A stretch of DNA of 44,253 nucleotides from Aureococcus anophagefferens. Lineage: Eukaryota; Sar; Pelagophyceae; Pelagomonadales; Pelagomonadaceae. Positions 18,374 through 27,120 of the stretch are shown piece after piece; the stretch's first letter is position 1, and each line of letters opens with the position of its first letter. The stretch lies in contig NW_008705564.1 in assembly GCF_000186865.1 (NCBI RefSeq), positions 161,851-206,103 on the forward strand. Reading direction: 5' to 3'. The notes below the pieces were generated by a model. The model did not search any database and was not told the DNA's origin. It saw nothing but the letters and a program-made list of their open reading frames with translations. A program made the translations under genes and the position numbers.

Positions 18374-19152
18374 ATGCACCCCACGGTGCCGCCCTCGGGC
18401 GCCAACCGCGCCGCGACCGACGCTGCGGAGCGCGACGCGGCGGCCTGCGCCCAGCGCGACCGCCTCGGCGACTCCGAGCGGCAGCCGGAGGCTCAAGCCG
18501 CCTCCCAGCTCGCCAAGCGCTACAAGACGGAGACGTCGTGGAAGGGGTCCCCGTTCCTCGGGCGCAACGGCCCCGACGCGGCGATGCTCTACCGCTTCCT
18601 CGCCCAGTTCACGGCGTGCGACAACGCGAACCGATTCAAGAAGTTCAAGCAGTACTGCCGCATCGCGGGATACGACTACGAGCTCAAGAAGACGTTCCTG
18701 GAGACGCTATGTGTGGCGGACGACCCGGACGACGACGAGGACCTCGGCGTCGACATGCACGGCTTCATGGTCGCGCTGAAGAACATCGAGCAGTTCCAGA
18801 AGTGCGTAACTCGCGCGCGCGCGCGCGAAAAAACCTTCCCGACCTAATCCCGCTTCACAGGTACGCCAAGGCCGCGTGGGCCAAGGCCTCCAAGAGCGAC
18901 ACGGAGATCCCGGAGAAGTTCTACGACGAGCTCCGCGCCGCCTACGAGAACAGCTACGCCATCGTCCAGTCCAACGCCAACATCGAGACCTTCCGCATCG
19001 AGCTCGCGGAGGACACGACCGCCGTCGCGTCCAAGACCGCGAAGCTCCGGCGCCGCGTCGCGGAGTACGGGCTGGAGAAGATGTCGGGGGTGAACGCGAC
19101 GGACAAGACGTGCACGTTCGTGGCCAACACCCTCCCCCTCCTCGAGCGCTAG
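18374..19152 (+). CDS. Hypothetical protein, two exons
   Basis: The ATG at 18374 opens a 239-residue protein spliced from 18374-18801 and 18861-19152. The family is not recognised. The first 40 residues are Ala/Arg-rich. Residues about 45-140 are mixed helical with aromatic positions (SWKGSPFLGRNGPDAAMLY, FKKFKQYCRIAGYDYELKK) and an acidic loop DDPDDDEDLG. The second exon is predicted helical (FYDELRAAYENSYAIVQ; TTAVASKTAKLRRRVAEYG) and ends NTLPLLER. No signal peptide or membrane segment is apparent. GC3 bias across both exons and the clean splice junction support a real gene. Confidence 0.7.
18802..18860 (+). other. Spliceosomal intron in the 18374 gene
   Basis: The donor is GTGCGT and the acceptor CTTCACAG, 59 bp long with an internal CG run. 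Splicing completes a Lys codon and reads EQFQK/YAKAAWAK. The competing donor GTAACT at 18806 would put exon 2 in the wrong frame with this acceptor. Confidence 0.75.
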
Positions 19153-19260
19153 GGCGGGGATCCCCATCCCTGAATCCCCCCAAACCCAAGTCCGAATCCC
19201 CCTAATTCTCCAAGAGGATGACTCCTAGATCAGGCCCTATGGGGGGCGCGCGCCTTCGTG

Positions 19261-19683
19261 TCACCGGGTCCGCCTGGGTCCGCGGGCGACCCGTCGAGGC
19301 CGGGCGGACGGCGTCGAGCGGGACCGCGACCGCGCGTGCGGCGCGAACGTCTGGCTCTGCGACGTGACCCGGTCGCTGCCCTCGGAGCCCCCGAGCACGT
19401 CCACGTCGCCGTCGTCGTCGTAGTTCGACGCCGTGAGGATGTCCGCGTCGCCGTCGCCGTCGACGTCGACGGCGAAGACGGACTGGCCGTCGTCGGCCAG
19501 CGTCGTGATCACGTGCTCGGAGAACGCGACGGTGCCCGACACGCACTCGACCGCCGGCGTCGGCGTGGGAGCGGGCGTGCACGACGTGTGGTCGTACCAC
19601 GCAACCGTGTCGTCGTACTTGTCCGCCGACAGCGCGTCGACGTACGTCCAGCTGCTGGAGTCGGGCGTCCCGATGGACATCAT
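19261..19683 (-). pseudogene. VCBS/FG-GAP repeat protein fragment
   Basis: The frame contains one clear and one partial calcium-binding beta-propeller-type repeat: YDDTVAWYDH, then FSEHVITTLADDGQSVFA followed by DVDGDGDADIL. The DxDGDGDxD loop is typical of VCBS/FG-GAP repeats, usually found in many tandem copies on secreted or surface proteins. The frame starts in the middle of a repeat, has a Pro/Thr spacer (CTPAPTPTPAVEC), and then degenerates into Arg-rich sequence. This looks like a fragment or a mis-predicted multi-exon gene. No full repeat array is present. Confidence 0.55.
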
Positions 19684-19732
19684 GATCTTGCACGCGCCGC
19701 CGCGGCCGAGCCTCCACCCGCGCGCCGCGTGA

Positions 19733-20186
19733 CTAATTGACGCGACCCAGCGCTAATACACGGGGACGCGGGTCGCGACGAGGAAGATCTCGCGGCGCAC
19801 GGCTCGCCGCGGATTTCCGACGGACGCGCGGCGGGCGTCGCGCCCCAGCGAAACCCGTCGAAGGAGAGCACGCTGGCGCCGCCGCCGTCGTCGAAGGCGT
19901 CGTCCGCGGCCATGTCGTTCGTCTCGCCGTAGGAATTGGCGCCCGAGACGCCGTCGACGACGACGGATGTCCACAGAGGCCGAAAGGCATGCTCAGTGGC
20001 TTCCGCTGCGGCGCTCCCGCGCCGCCGACGCGCACACCGTTTTGCGCGCAGCTGGTGAGCGTCGTCACGGACACGGAGCACGGCGCGGCGACGGGTTTCC
20101 AGGCCCACGACGCCGGGAGACGCGTGTCGCAGCACGTCGAGAGGACCACCGGAGAGCGTCAACACTTGCACCATCTCTTTCAACAA
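19733..20186 (-). pseudogene. Uncertain coding remnant upstream of the VCBS fragment
   Basis: Two overlapping frames each look partly protein-like: one with a Cys-rich stretch (STCCDTRLPASWAW), the other with an acidic Gly-rich stretch (SYGETNDMAADDAFDDGGG). Neither runs the full length with consistent codon bias. It could be an upstream exon of the VCBS protein with a frameshift. I recognise no family. Confidence 0.25.
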
Positions 20187-20240
20187 ACAGCGAGTTGTGT
20201 TTGACGTTCAACTAGAGACGCCGAAATAATTTATGACGTC

Positions 20241-21932
20241 CTACGCGGCGGGCCGCTCCGACGCGACGACGCGCGGGTCGCCGAAGGGCACCGGCGGCGC
20301 GCCCGGGCCGTCCGGCGCGCCCGGGCCGTCCGGCGCGGGCACGACGGCCGCCGCGTCGGCCTTCTCGCGCTCCGCCGCCGCCACGTCGCGCTTCGCGCGC
20401 TTCGCCGCGGGCTCGTACTGCGACTTCTCGGGCTCGCGCGGCGGCCCCGCCGCCGGGGCCGGCCGCTCCGGCGCGACGGCGGGCGCGTAGTCGCGGCGGA
20501 GGTACGACGACGCCGGCGCCGCGGCGGGATCGCTCGCCGGCGCCGCGCCGTGTTCGAGCGCCGCGCCGTGCTCGAGCGCCGCGCGGCAGCCGCAGCAGAA
20601 CCAGGCCTCGTCGTCCGCCGGCGGCGGCGCGGCGTCGCCCGCCGCCTTGAGGCAGTCGACGTGGAACCAGCCCCCGTGCGGGCACGCCTTGTTGGCGTCG
20701 CACGCGACCATGTCGCCGAACTCGCCCTCGCCGCAGTAGCAGTAGCCGGGCGCCTCCGCGGACTCGTTCGCGGGCGACCATCCCGCCTGGCGGCACTCCT
20801 CGAGCGCCCGCGCGACGGCGCCGGGATCCTCCCGCATGGCATCGTTGAGCTTCGAGGCCAGGACTTCGGGGCGCGTGCCGTTGCTGTAGCTGTTGCGGTA
20901 CGTATTCGGCGTCTCGACGCCGAACGCGACGAGGAGCACGGCTCGCACCTGCTCGCGGCGCAGGCCCTCAGAATTGCTATACTTCGCCTTGACCTGCGTC
21001 GCCCCCTTCTCCACGAGGTCGTGGAGGACGGCTGGCGCGAGGTCCTCGAGCTCTTCTTCGCTGAGTCCGCTCTGTTTGTTTCTCCCGCGCTCGCGCTTCG
21101 TCGTGAGCGCGGCCCACGTCAGGCCCATGAGCCATTCCGTCACGCGCAGCGTGTCGCCCTCTGCTATCGCCACGGCCCGGATCTTGCGCGGCCAGGGGCC
21201 GCCGCAAAAGAGGCACCAGTCCCATAGCATGGCCTGAAGCAGGTCGACGACGCGCAGAAGCCGTAGACCTTCGGCGACGTCGTCGGCCGCGGCCTCGGCG
21301 ACGCCGTCGGGCGCGTCGGGCGGCACCGCCGCCGCGGCCTTGGCCGCGGCGACGGCGCTGAGCGCGGCGACGATCTCCTTGTGGACCTTGTACTCGTCGT
21401 AGAAGGTGCGCTCGTACTTCATGAAGTCGGCGTACTCCTGGGGCTTGCACAGGTCCTTGAGCAGGAACTCGTCGACGGCGAACTGGCTCGAGCCGGCCTT
21501 GGCCGGCCACTGGAGCTGCGCCGCGATGTGCGCGGCGCGGCTCTCCGCGACGTCGTCCTCGAGCCCGCGCGCGCGGATGTCCTCGAGGCGCTCGAGGAGG
21601 AGCGAGTCGCAGCGGTAACCGCGGAATTTACTTCGGAGGCGGGAAACATTAGAATAAGCTTGTGAACCGAAGTACCCGTTGCGTAGACCGAAGGATCGCC
21701 GACGAATGTTGATTTTCTCTTTCAAGCTCGAACCGATGTCGACGCCGACGAGGGGGCAGTGCTGCAACAACATCTTCTTGTGCTTATTGCAGCCATGCGT
21801 GTTATACCGGCCGTTCAAGAAGAGGTACCGCTGCGCAGTACACAGCCGTAAAAAATCGACGCGCGCGCATTTTAACTTGACTCGGAAGGCGCGGCCGCTG
21901 TTATAGCTTTCACTGCGACCGATGACTGACAT
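20241..21932 (-). CDS. PHD-finger protein (ING-like zinc finger)
   Basis: The frame encodes up to 563 residues. The informative part is a single PHD finger at about 20600-20760: CYCGEGEFGDMVACD, then CPHGGWFHVDC and WFCCGC. It matches the Cys4-His-Cys3 zinc pattern and closely the ING-family layout, which reads histone H3 lysine-4 methylation. Upstream is a helical region of about 300 residues of unknown fold (e.g. KYERTFYDEYKVHKEIVAAL). Downstream is a low-complexity tail with duplicated units (ALEHGA twice, PDGPGA twice) and a nuclear-localisation-like AAKRAKRD. The first 53-100 residues come from less GC-rich DNA and may be leader sequence; an alternative start is the ATG at 21773. A chromatin role is inferred from the finger. 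Confidence 0.75.
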   Translation of the reverse strand: MSVIGRSESYNSGRAFRVKLKCARVDFLRLCTAQRYLFLNGRYNTHGCNKHKKMLLQHCPLVGVDIGSSLKEKINIRRRSFGLRNGYFGSQAYSNVSRLRSKFRGYRCDSLLLERLEDIRARGLEDDVAESRAAHIAAQLQWPAKAGSSQFAVDEFLLKDLCKPQEYADFMKYERTFYDEYKVHKEIVAALSAVAAAKAAAAVPPDAPDGVAEAAADDVAEGLRLLRVVDLLQAMLWDWCLFCGGPWPRKIRAVAIAEGDTLRVTEWLMGLTWAALTTKRERGRNKQSGLSEEELEDLAPAVLHDLVEKGATQVKAKYSNSEGLRREQVRAVLLVAFGVETPNTYRNSYSNGTRPEVLASKLNDAMREDPGAVARALEECRQAGWSPANESAEAPGYCYCGEGEFGDMVACDANKACPHGGWFHVDCLKAAGDAAPPPADDEAWFCCGCRAALEHGAALEHGAAPASDPAAAPASSYLRRDYAPAVAPERPAPAAGPPREPEKSQYEPAAKRAKRDVAAAEREKADAAAVVPAPDGPGAPDGPGAPPVPFGDPRVVASERPAA

Positions 21933-22059
21933 CGTCTCGAGACGATCGCGTCATCATCGCTGCAACGTTGCCATCGAGACCGACACTGAAGTTTAGACGG
22001 GCGGCGCCGGACGGGGCGATGAATATTAAAACACGCACGCCCCCCCCAACGCACCAATA

Positions 22060-23667
22060 TCAACAGTTGGGCGCGCAGACGTAGGACATGGGGATCTCGT
22101 CGTCGACGAGGTGGTCGGTCTCTTCGTAGTCCTCGCCGTTGTCGCCGAAGAGGTTCTCCGGCGCGGTGCGCGCGGGCGCGGCGGGCTTGTCCTGGCTCTT
22201 GCCGCAGAAGGCGAAGGAGAAGTCGATGAAGCAGTTGGCCTGGTCGTTCTCGAGGAGCGCCGTCGGGTCCGCGGCGGCCTCGGGCGACACTTCCGGCGGC
22301 GGCGGGAGCTCGGGCTCCTTGGGCCGCATGGCCATGGACCTGCGCGGCGGCGCGGTGGGGTCGCGGCGGCGCGGAGGGGGGCGGGCGCCGTTTCGCGGTG
22401 GGGTCGCGGCGGCGCGGAAAGGGCGGGCGCCGTTTTCGCGATCCCGCGTCGCGCCCCGGGACGCCGCGGACGCGCGTCGACGACGAGCCCTCGGAGTTGA
22501 AGCGCGTGACCCACTCGCCGAGGTCGTCGTCCGGCGGCGCGGGCGGTGGCGCCGGCGGCGGCTCCACGGGCGTGCCGACGGCGTCGACGCGGAGGCCCGC
22601 CTTGTCGCCCGGCGGCGCGCCGGGCGCGCCGACGCCGACGGGCTCGTCCGCGACGACGGCCGTCGCGACGGGCGTCTGCATGGGCTCGAAGGGCCGCACG
22701 ACGACGGGCTCCTCGTCGCTCCGGATGACGACGAGCCGGTCCTTGGCCGTCATGTTGATCGTCGGGCCGATCCAGTCCGTCGCCGCCGCGGACGAGCTCG
22801 ACGCGCAGCAGAGGAAGCCGCCCTTCTTCGGCGCCGCGGTGGCGACGAGGTCCGCGGCGGCCTCGTGGTGGCCCCGCTCCGCGGCCTCGCGGAGGAGCAT
22901 GCGGCCCTCGGCCGTGTTCTTGGCGACGCCGCCCGTGCCTGGGCGGGAAACGGGTGATTCGACGTCGCTTCAACGTGAGTGTTTCCAAAACAAGCACGCT
23001 TCGAGACCGTTCCGAGGGATGATCGCTCGTCCAAAAATCAGCCGAAACGAGTGGAAACCGGCCGAGAGAGGAGCTTTCGCGCCCGTTTCCCGCCCCGGCC
23101 CGCGCCCTCGCAGACCATGTGGCCGAGGTAGTAGAGGGCGTCGGCGTCGCGGAGGCCGTCGTCGCCCCGCAACTCGAGGGCCTGGCGGAAGAACTGCTCC
23201 GCCTCGGGGTAGGCGCCGTCCTCGAGGTAGTAGAGGCCGACGCGGACGAGCGCCGGGAGGTACTTGGCGTCCGCGGCGGTCCGGAGCCACTGGAGGGATC
23301 GGATGCGGTTCGGGCTGCAGCCCCGGCCCCGCACGTAGAGGTTGCTCAGCAGGAGCTGCGCCTCGGGCATGTTCTGCGCGGCCGACGCCTCGGCCCAGCG
23401 GAACTGCATCTCGTCGTTGCGCGGCACGTCGCGGCGGCGGCCGTCGCAGAGCTGCGCGAGCACGAACTGCGCCGGCGCGAAGCCCGCGTCCGCCGTCTCC
23501 TCGAGCAGGGCGAGGCCGATGCGCGAGTCCGCCGCCGTGCGGTCGCTCGACGTGTGCTGCGCCAAATCGGCGTAGCCCAAGTGGCCCAGGGCCTGGTTGT
23601 ACTGGTCGTTGAGCTCGGGCTTCTCCGGGGACTGCTGCGGCTGGACGCGCAGGACGAAGTCCGCCAT
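22060..23667 (-). CDS. Sel1-repeat protein, three exons, split by an introner
   Basis: Exon 1 is 23667-23106, exon 2 is 22938-22485 and exon 3 is 22339-22060, giving about 431 residues from MADFVLRVQPQQ. Residues about 15-220 form Sel1/TPR-like repeats (ALGHLGYADL; PAQFVLAQLC; AQLLLSNLYVRGRG; ALVRVGLYYLEDG; ALYYLGHMVCEG). The last repeat is rebuilt only by removing the introner: CEG/TGGVAKNTAEGRMLLREAAERG. The C-terminal half is Pro/Asp-rich, with a Cys-Cys pair (GGFLCC) and an acidic end. Sel1 proteins serve as scaffolds in signalling or protein quality control. The exact role is unknown. The gene is divergent from the gene at 23914. Confidence 0.83.
22340..22484 (-). other. Second intron of the Sel1 gene, with internal tandem duplication
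   Basis: The donor is one of two nearby GTCG sites (first base at 22484 or 22481) and the acceptor is CCGCGCAG ending at 22340. Phase 2 splicing joins ...EGS to SMAMRPKEPE. Inside it a 43-bp unit is repeated once, 22354-22396 and 22397-22439, differing at a few bases. The exact donor is not certain. Confidence 0.6.
22939..23097 (-). mobile_element. Introner element B: transposon-like intron inside the Sel1 gene
   Basis: The 159-bp element is oriented with its host gene (minus strand). Its ends are inverted repeats: on the plus strand CTGGGCGGGAAACGGG at the left and the complement of CGGGGCGGGAAACGGG at the right (15 of 16 match, mismatch at base 2). The target duplication is 8 bp, GCCCGTGC (22931-22938) and GCCCGCGC (23098-23105), with one substitution. 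Intron 22939-23105 (167 bp) has a GC donor from the duplication and an AG acceptor from the element end. Splicing restores the Sel1 repeat. Its interior is similar to element A (8126-8317). Confidence 0.9.
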
Positions 23668-23850
23668 GGTCCCCGGGCCGCCGACCGACCGGGGGGCGAG
23701 GCGACCTGGGAGGGCTGGCCACCAAAGCTGCCCACACCGAAAAAAACACGACCGCATCTTGAGCGGCGCTGCAGACTTTTTCAAGTCGGTTGGCAGCATG
23801 GATCGAGGCGGCCGGCGCTGAGCGGCGGCTCCCTCGTCGGCTCGGCAAGC

Positions 23851-23891
23851 GCCGCCTCGGATCGCGGCGCGGTCGCCGCCTCGGATCGCGG
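23851..23891 (+). repeat. Direct repeat in the divergent promoter region
   Basis: The 17-bp word GCCGCCTCGGATCGCGG occurs at 23851-23867 and again at 23875-23891, just upstream of the ATG at 23914 and in the 246-bp space between two divergent genes. It could be a regulatory word or chance in GC-rich leader DNA. Confidence 0.5.
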
Positions 23892-23913
23892 TGAAACACC
23901 GGGGCTGCCGACC

Positions 23914-24969
23914 ATGGCGAAGACCGGCGGCCCGCCCCAGTCCCCGTCGGCGGGCATCTTCTCGGACCTCGCCGGGAAGCGGCGCGCGCAGCACGGCACG
24001 CCGGAGAAGGAGCCGCCGACCGTGAAAAAGCGCATCGCCTTCACGCCCGCGGCGACGCCCGCCGCCGAGCCCGAGAAGAAGCCCGCCTTCTCCTTCTCGA
24101 AGCTCGGCCAGCGGAGGCGCCAGTCCATGGTCGCGCAGGGCCTCGCGCCGGCGGGCGTGTCCACGGAGGCGTTCCTGAGCGGCGCGCGGGGCACGCCCGC
24201 CTGGGCCGCCGTCGACGACGCGCCCGACGGCGAGCCGCCGCCCGCGGCCGCCGTCCGCGACGCCGTGCCGGCGGCCCCGGACGCCGCCGACGCCGCGGAC
24301 AAGGGCCGGGCCGTGCCCGAGCACAAGGTCCGCGCGCTGCAGCGGCGGCGGCGCACCGAGGCCCTCCGCGTGCTCGCGCGCGTCGTCGGCGCCGCGGCGT
24401 CGCGGCGGGCCGCGCGGCTCGCCGAGCGCGGGCTCCGCGCCTTCCTCGTCACCGCCGCCCGCGCGAAGAAGGCCGCGTCGACGTCGGCCCACAAGCTCGA
24501 GCTCGCGGCGCTCGCCGCGGAGCTCGAGGACCTCCGCGCGGCGGCGGCCGGCGGCGACGCCGCGGCGGCGTGCGACGAAACCGCCGCGGCGCTCGAGGCG
24601 GCGCTCGCGGACGAGCGGGCCGCGCACGCGGCGACGCGCGCCGAGCTCGAGGCCGCGCTCGAAGCGCGCGGCGCCGTCGCGACGGCGGCGGCGGCGACGG
24701 CGACGTCGCCCGCGGCGTCGCCCGCGAAGGCGGCGCCCGGCGACCTCGCGGCCGCGCTCGCCGCGCGCGCGGACCTCGAGGCCGAGGTTGCGGCCCTGCG
24801 GCGCGAGCGGGACGTCCTCGTCGGCGACTTCGCCGCCGAGACGCGGCGGTCCGCGGACCTCCTCGGCGCGGCCGTCGGCGAGCGCGACGCGCTCGCGCGG
24901 ACGAACGACGCGCTCCGCCGCGGCGCGGCGCCGGAGACGCCGGCGGCGACGTCGCGCCAGAAGCAGCGT
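23914..24969 (+). CDS. Coiled-coil protein N-terminal part, cut by assembly gap
   Basis: From MAKTGGPPQSPSAG the product has a basic, Ser/Pro-rich, probably disordered first 80 residues, then a long Ala/Glu/Arg-rich stretch with heptad-like spacing (HKLELAALAAELEDL; ADLEAEVAALRRERDVL) that should form coiled coil. The frame runs into 50 N at 24970 and happens to stay open on the far side. Because 50 N is a conventional placeholder, continuity with the membrane protein beyond is unproven. The family is not recognised. Confidence 0.6.
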
Positions 24970-25019
24970 NNNNNNNNNNNNNNNNNNNNNNNNNNNNNNN
25001 NNNNNNNNNNNNNNNNNNN
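24970..25019. other. Assembly gap (50 N)
   Basis: Exactly 50 undetermined bases, the size usually used for gaps of unknown length. Gene structure across it cannot be trusted. Confidence 0.99.
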
Positions 25020-26133
25020 GGACCGCGCCTTCCTCCGGTCGCTGGGCCACATCCACGCCGTCGGCGACGACGGCGTCTCCGAGATGGAGCGCATCGAGCG
25101 CGGCGGCGCGCCCGAGGGCGAGGCGCTCGAGTGGAAGATCCGGCGCGACCAGCTCCAGGACGCCGTCGAGAACACGCTGGCGAGCCCGTCCGTGTACACG
25201 CTCTGGTGGGGCATCGGCATCATCAATAAGCAGCTCGCCGCGAAGGGCCGGCAGAAGAAGCACCGGGCCGTGGCCATGAACGCGACGCTGCTCAGCCTCA
25301 TCGTCATGACCGTCGCGGCCCAGGTCATGCTGCCGCTGCTGATCCTCGCGGGCTACAAGAACCCGCGGCTGCCCTACGCGCTCTGCCCGCGCCACGCGCG
25401 CGGCAAGACGGTGACCGCGTTCTCGACGTACCACCTCGGCGTCTACATCATGTGCGTCGCGACGATGCTCACGAACTACCAGACCGTGCAGAACGAGCAG
25501 ATCGCGTTCCGCTTCCTCGGGACCTTCGGGTCCGCGGACATGCGGCGCGAGCGGCCCCGGGACGCGTCGCCGCGGCCGGGCGCGGGCGCCAAGGCCGGCG
25601 GCGCGTCCATGGCGGACCTCGTCGAGGTCTTCCAGCGCGACGAGGACGGCCTGATCCTCTACGTCGCCGCGGAGGTCCAGCTCCTGAGCTACAAGCTCGT
25701 GCTCCTCGCGTCCGTCTACCTCTTCTTCACGCAGAGCACCATCGCGGACATCATCATGAACTCGCTGAGCCTCCAGTTCCTCCTCAGCCTCGACAACACG
25801 GTCACGTCCGCCGTGCGCCACGCGCCGACGGTCGCCAAGGAGATGGCGTCCTGGTTCGACGGCTACGACTGGCTCTCGCACCGGACGACGTCCTACCTCG
25901 TCGACGAGAAGAAGACGGGCGCCTTCGAGGTCCTCGGCGTGCGCATCCGGCCCTTCCGCCTCATCCCCTTCATCAGCTACGACCTGTCCATCGACCGCGA
26001 CTGGTTCAAGCAGCACCCCGTCGTCTGCCTCATCTCCATGACGGACGTGTGCCTGCTGCCCATCATCGTCTACTTCGTCGTCTTCGTCGGCACCTGCGCC
26101 GACGAGGGCGGGCTGCTCGACGACGACGACTAG
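25020..26133 (+). CDS. Multi-pass membrane protein, 5' end missing at gap
   Basis: The frame gives about 370 residues after the gap. Hydrophobic segments are LLSLIVMTVAAQVMLPLLIL, YHLGVYIMCVATMLT, a longer one around YKLVLLASVYLFFT and IADIIMNSLSLQFLLSL, and VVCLISMTDVCLLPIIVYFV near the end, so four to five membrane passes. A charged soluble loop of about 70 residues lies between the second and third. It ends with an acidic GLLDDDD. I do not recognise the family. An ion-channel or transporter role is possible by proximity to the ligand-gated channel at 27121, but nothing in the sequence proves this. Confidence 0.6.
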
Positions 26134-26218
26134 GGGCGGGGGGGGAGTATACGTAAGCTGTCTCGATCGTTTTTTTCGTCGGCGACCCCGGCGACTGGGG
26201 GTCTAAAATAACTAGGCT

Positions 26219-26244
26219 CACATGCTCCTGTGAGAGCGCATGTG
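26219..26244. repeat. Short inverted repeat upstream of the 26293 gene
   Basis: CACATGC (26219-26225) is mirrored by GCATGTG (26238-26244), with an inner partial CTC/GAG extension around a 12-base loop. It lies 48 bases before the ATG at 26293. It could be a hairpin in the leader or a palindromic protein-binding site. Confidence 0.45.
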
Positions 26245-26292
26245 ACGCGGACGCCGTCGACCTCGTCTGGCATTCTCTGCTGGCCATTAACC

Positions 26293-26910
26293 ATGGCCAC
26301 GACGCTGCGCGAGCGCGCCAATTTGCTCCTCGAAGGCATGGGAATCGAGAAAACAGCGACAATACTGACCGATGTCAAGGCCATAGCATCCAAACTCGGC
26401 GTCGACTACACGGCGCTCGGTCCGACGCTCGCGGCGTGCGAGGCCAAGCGCGCGCGCGCGCCCGCCTCGACGCCGCCGAAGCGTAAGGCGAAGCGCGCCG
26501 CGATCGACCTGACGCAGAGCGACTCGGAGGACGACGCGAAGCCGAAGCGCGCACGCGTCGAGCCCTGGGAAACGCCCGCCTGGAAGGCGCACATGGCGGA
26601 GGAGAAGAAGCCGCTGGAGCTGCCAAGCAGCATCTTTGCGAAGGCCAGGATGAGTCGTCGTCCCAATTTGTATTCTCCCGAGCGGCTCGAGAAGATCAAC
26701 CGGTTCCGGGCGAGCTTGGACGACGAAGAGGAGTGGCGCAAGATCCATGACCCCGTCGGCCACAAGCGCATGTGGCTCTATCGCATCCATGCCAAGAAAG
26801 ACTGGACAAAACTTTTTTTGAAAAGCAACCTGGACAAGAAGCAGTTCATCGAAAGTCAAGTCAAAGAGTTCGCGCGCGAAAGCAACCTCCCGTATCGCCG
26901 ACCCAGCTAG
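26293..26910 (+). CDS. Small nuclear-looking protein with SUMO-interaction-like motif
   Basis: A 205-residue protein from MATTLRERANLL. Residues about 1-50 are helical. They are followed by basic nuclear-localisation-like clusters (PPKRKAKR and KPKRARVEP) flanking AIDLTQSDSEDD, which has the hydrophobic core plus acidic/Ser tail of a SUMO-interacting motif. The C-terminal 90 residues are charged and helical with aromatic residues (WRKIHDPVGHKRMWLYRIHAKKDW). I do not recognise the family. A nuclear, SUMO-binding role is inferred from the motifs only. Codon use is less GC-biased than in the neighbouring channel gene. Confidence 0.7.
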   Translation: MATTLRERANLLLEGMGIEKTATILTDVKAIASKLGVDYTALGPTLAACEAKRARAPASTPPKRKAKRAAIDLTQSDSEDDAKPKRARVEPWETPAWKAHMAEEKKPLELPSSIFAKARMSRRPNLYSPERLEKINRFRASLDDEEEWRKIHDPVGHKRMWLYRIHAKKDWTKLFLKSNLDKKQFIESQVKEFARESNLPYRRPS

Positions 26911-26977
26911 TCACATTCGCACGAGAGCCCCCGTCGCCCTTAAAGCATCCGCGCGCGCCCTGTGTCATGTTGTTAAG

Positions 26978-27118
26978 ATGTCTCGCCCGACCCCGCGACG
27001 CGCTCGAGGAGAACTGCAACCCGGCGGCTCCGAGCCAAAGTTGCTGCCGATCGATCCTGGCTCGGACCGGGAACGCGAGATGCCCGCAACCGGTTTGAGC
27101 GCTGCCGGGCAGCCCTAA
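26978..27118 (+). other. Possible upstream ORF of the channel gene
   Basis: A 46-codon frame, ATG 26978 to TAA 27116-27118, ends two bases before the ATG at 27121 of the channel gene. If both lie on one transcript it would lower translation or force re-initiation. There is no evidence that it is translated. Confidence 0.3.
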
Positions 27119-27120
27119 TC

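Noticed and set aside
18806..18860. Donor GTAACT at 18806 for the intron in the 18374 gene
   Set aside because: With the CACAG acceptor it puts exon 2 out of frame; the donor GTGCGT at 18802 keeps it in frame.
23038..26016. 992-residue minus-strand frame crossing the N gap
   Set aside because: It merges a real Sel1 exon (23667-23106) with antisense of the coiled-coil/membrane gene; only the Sel1 part is supported.
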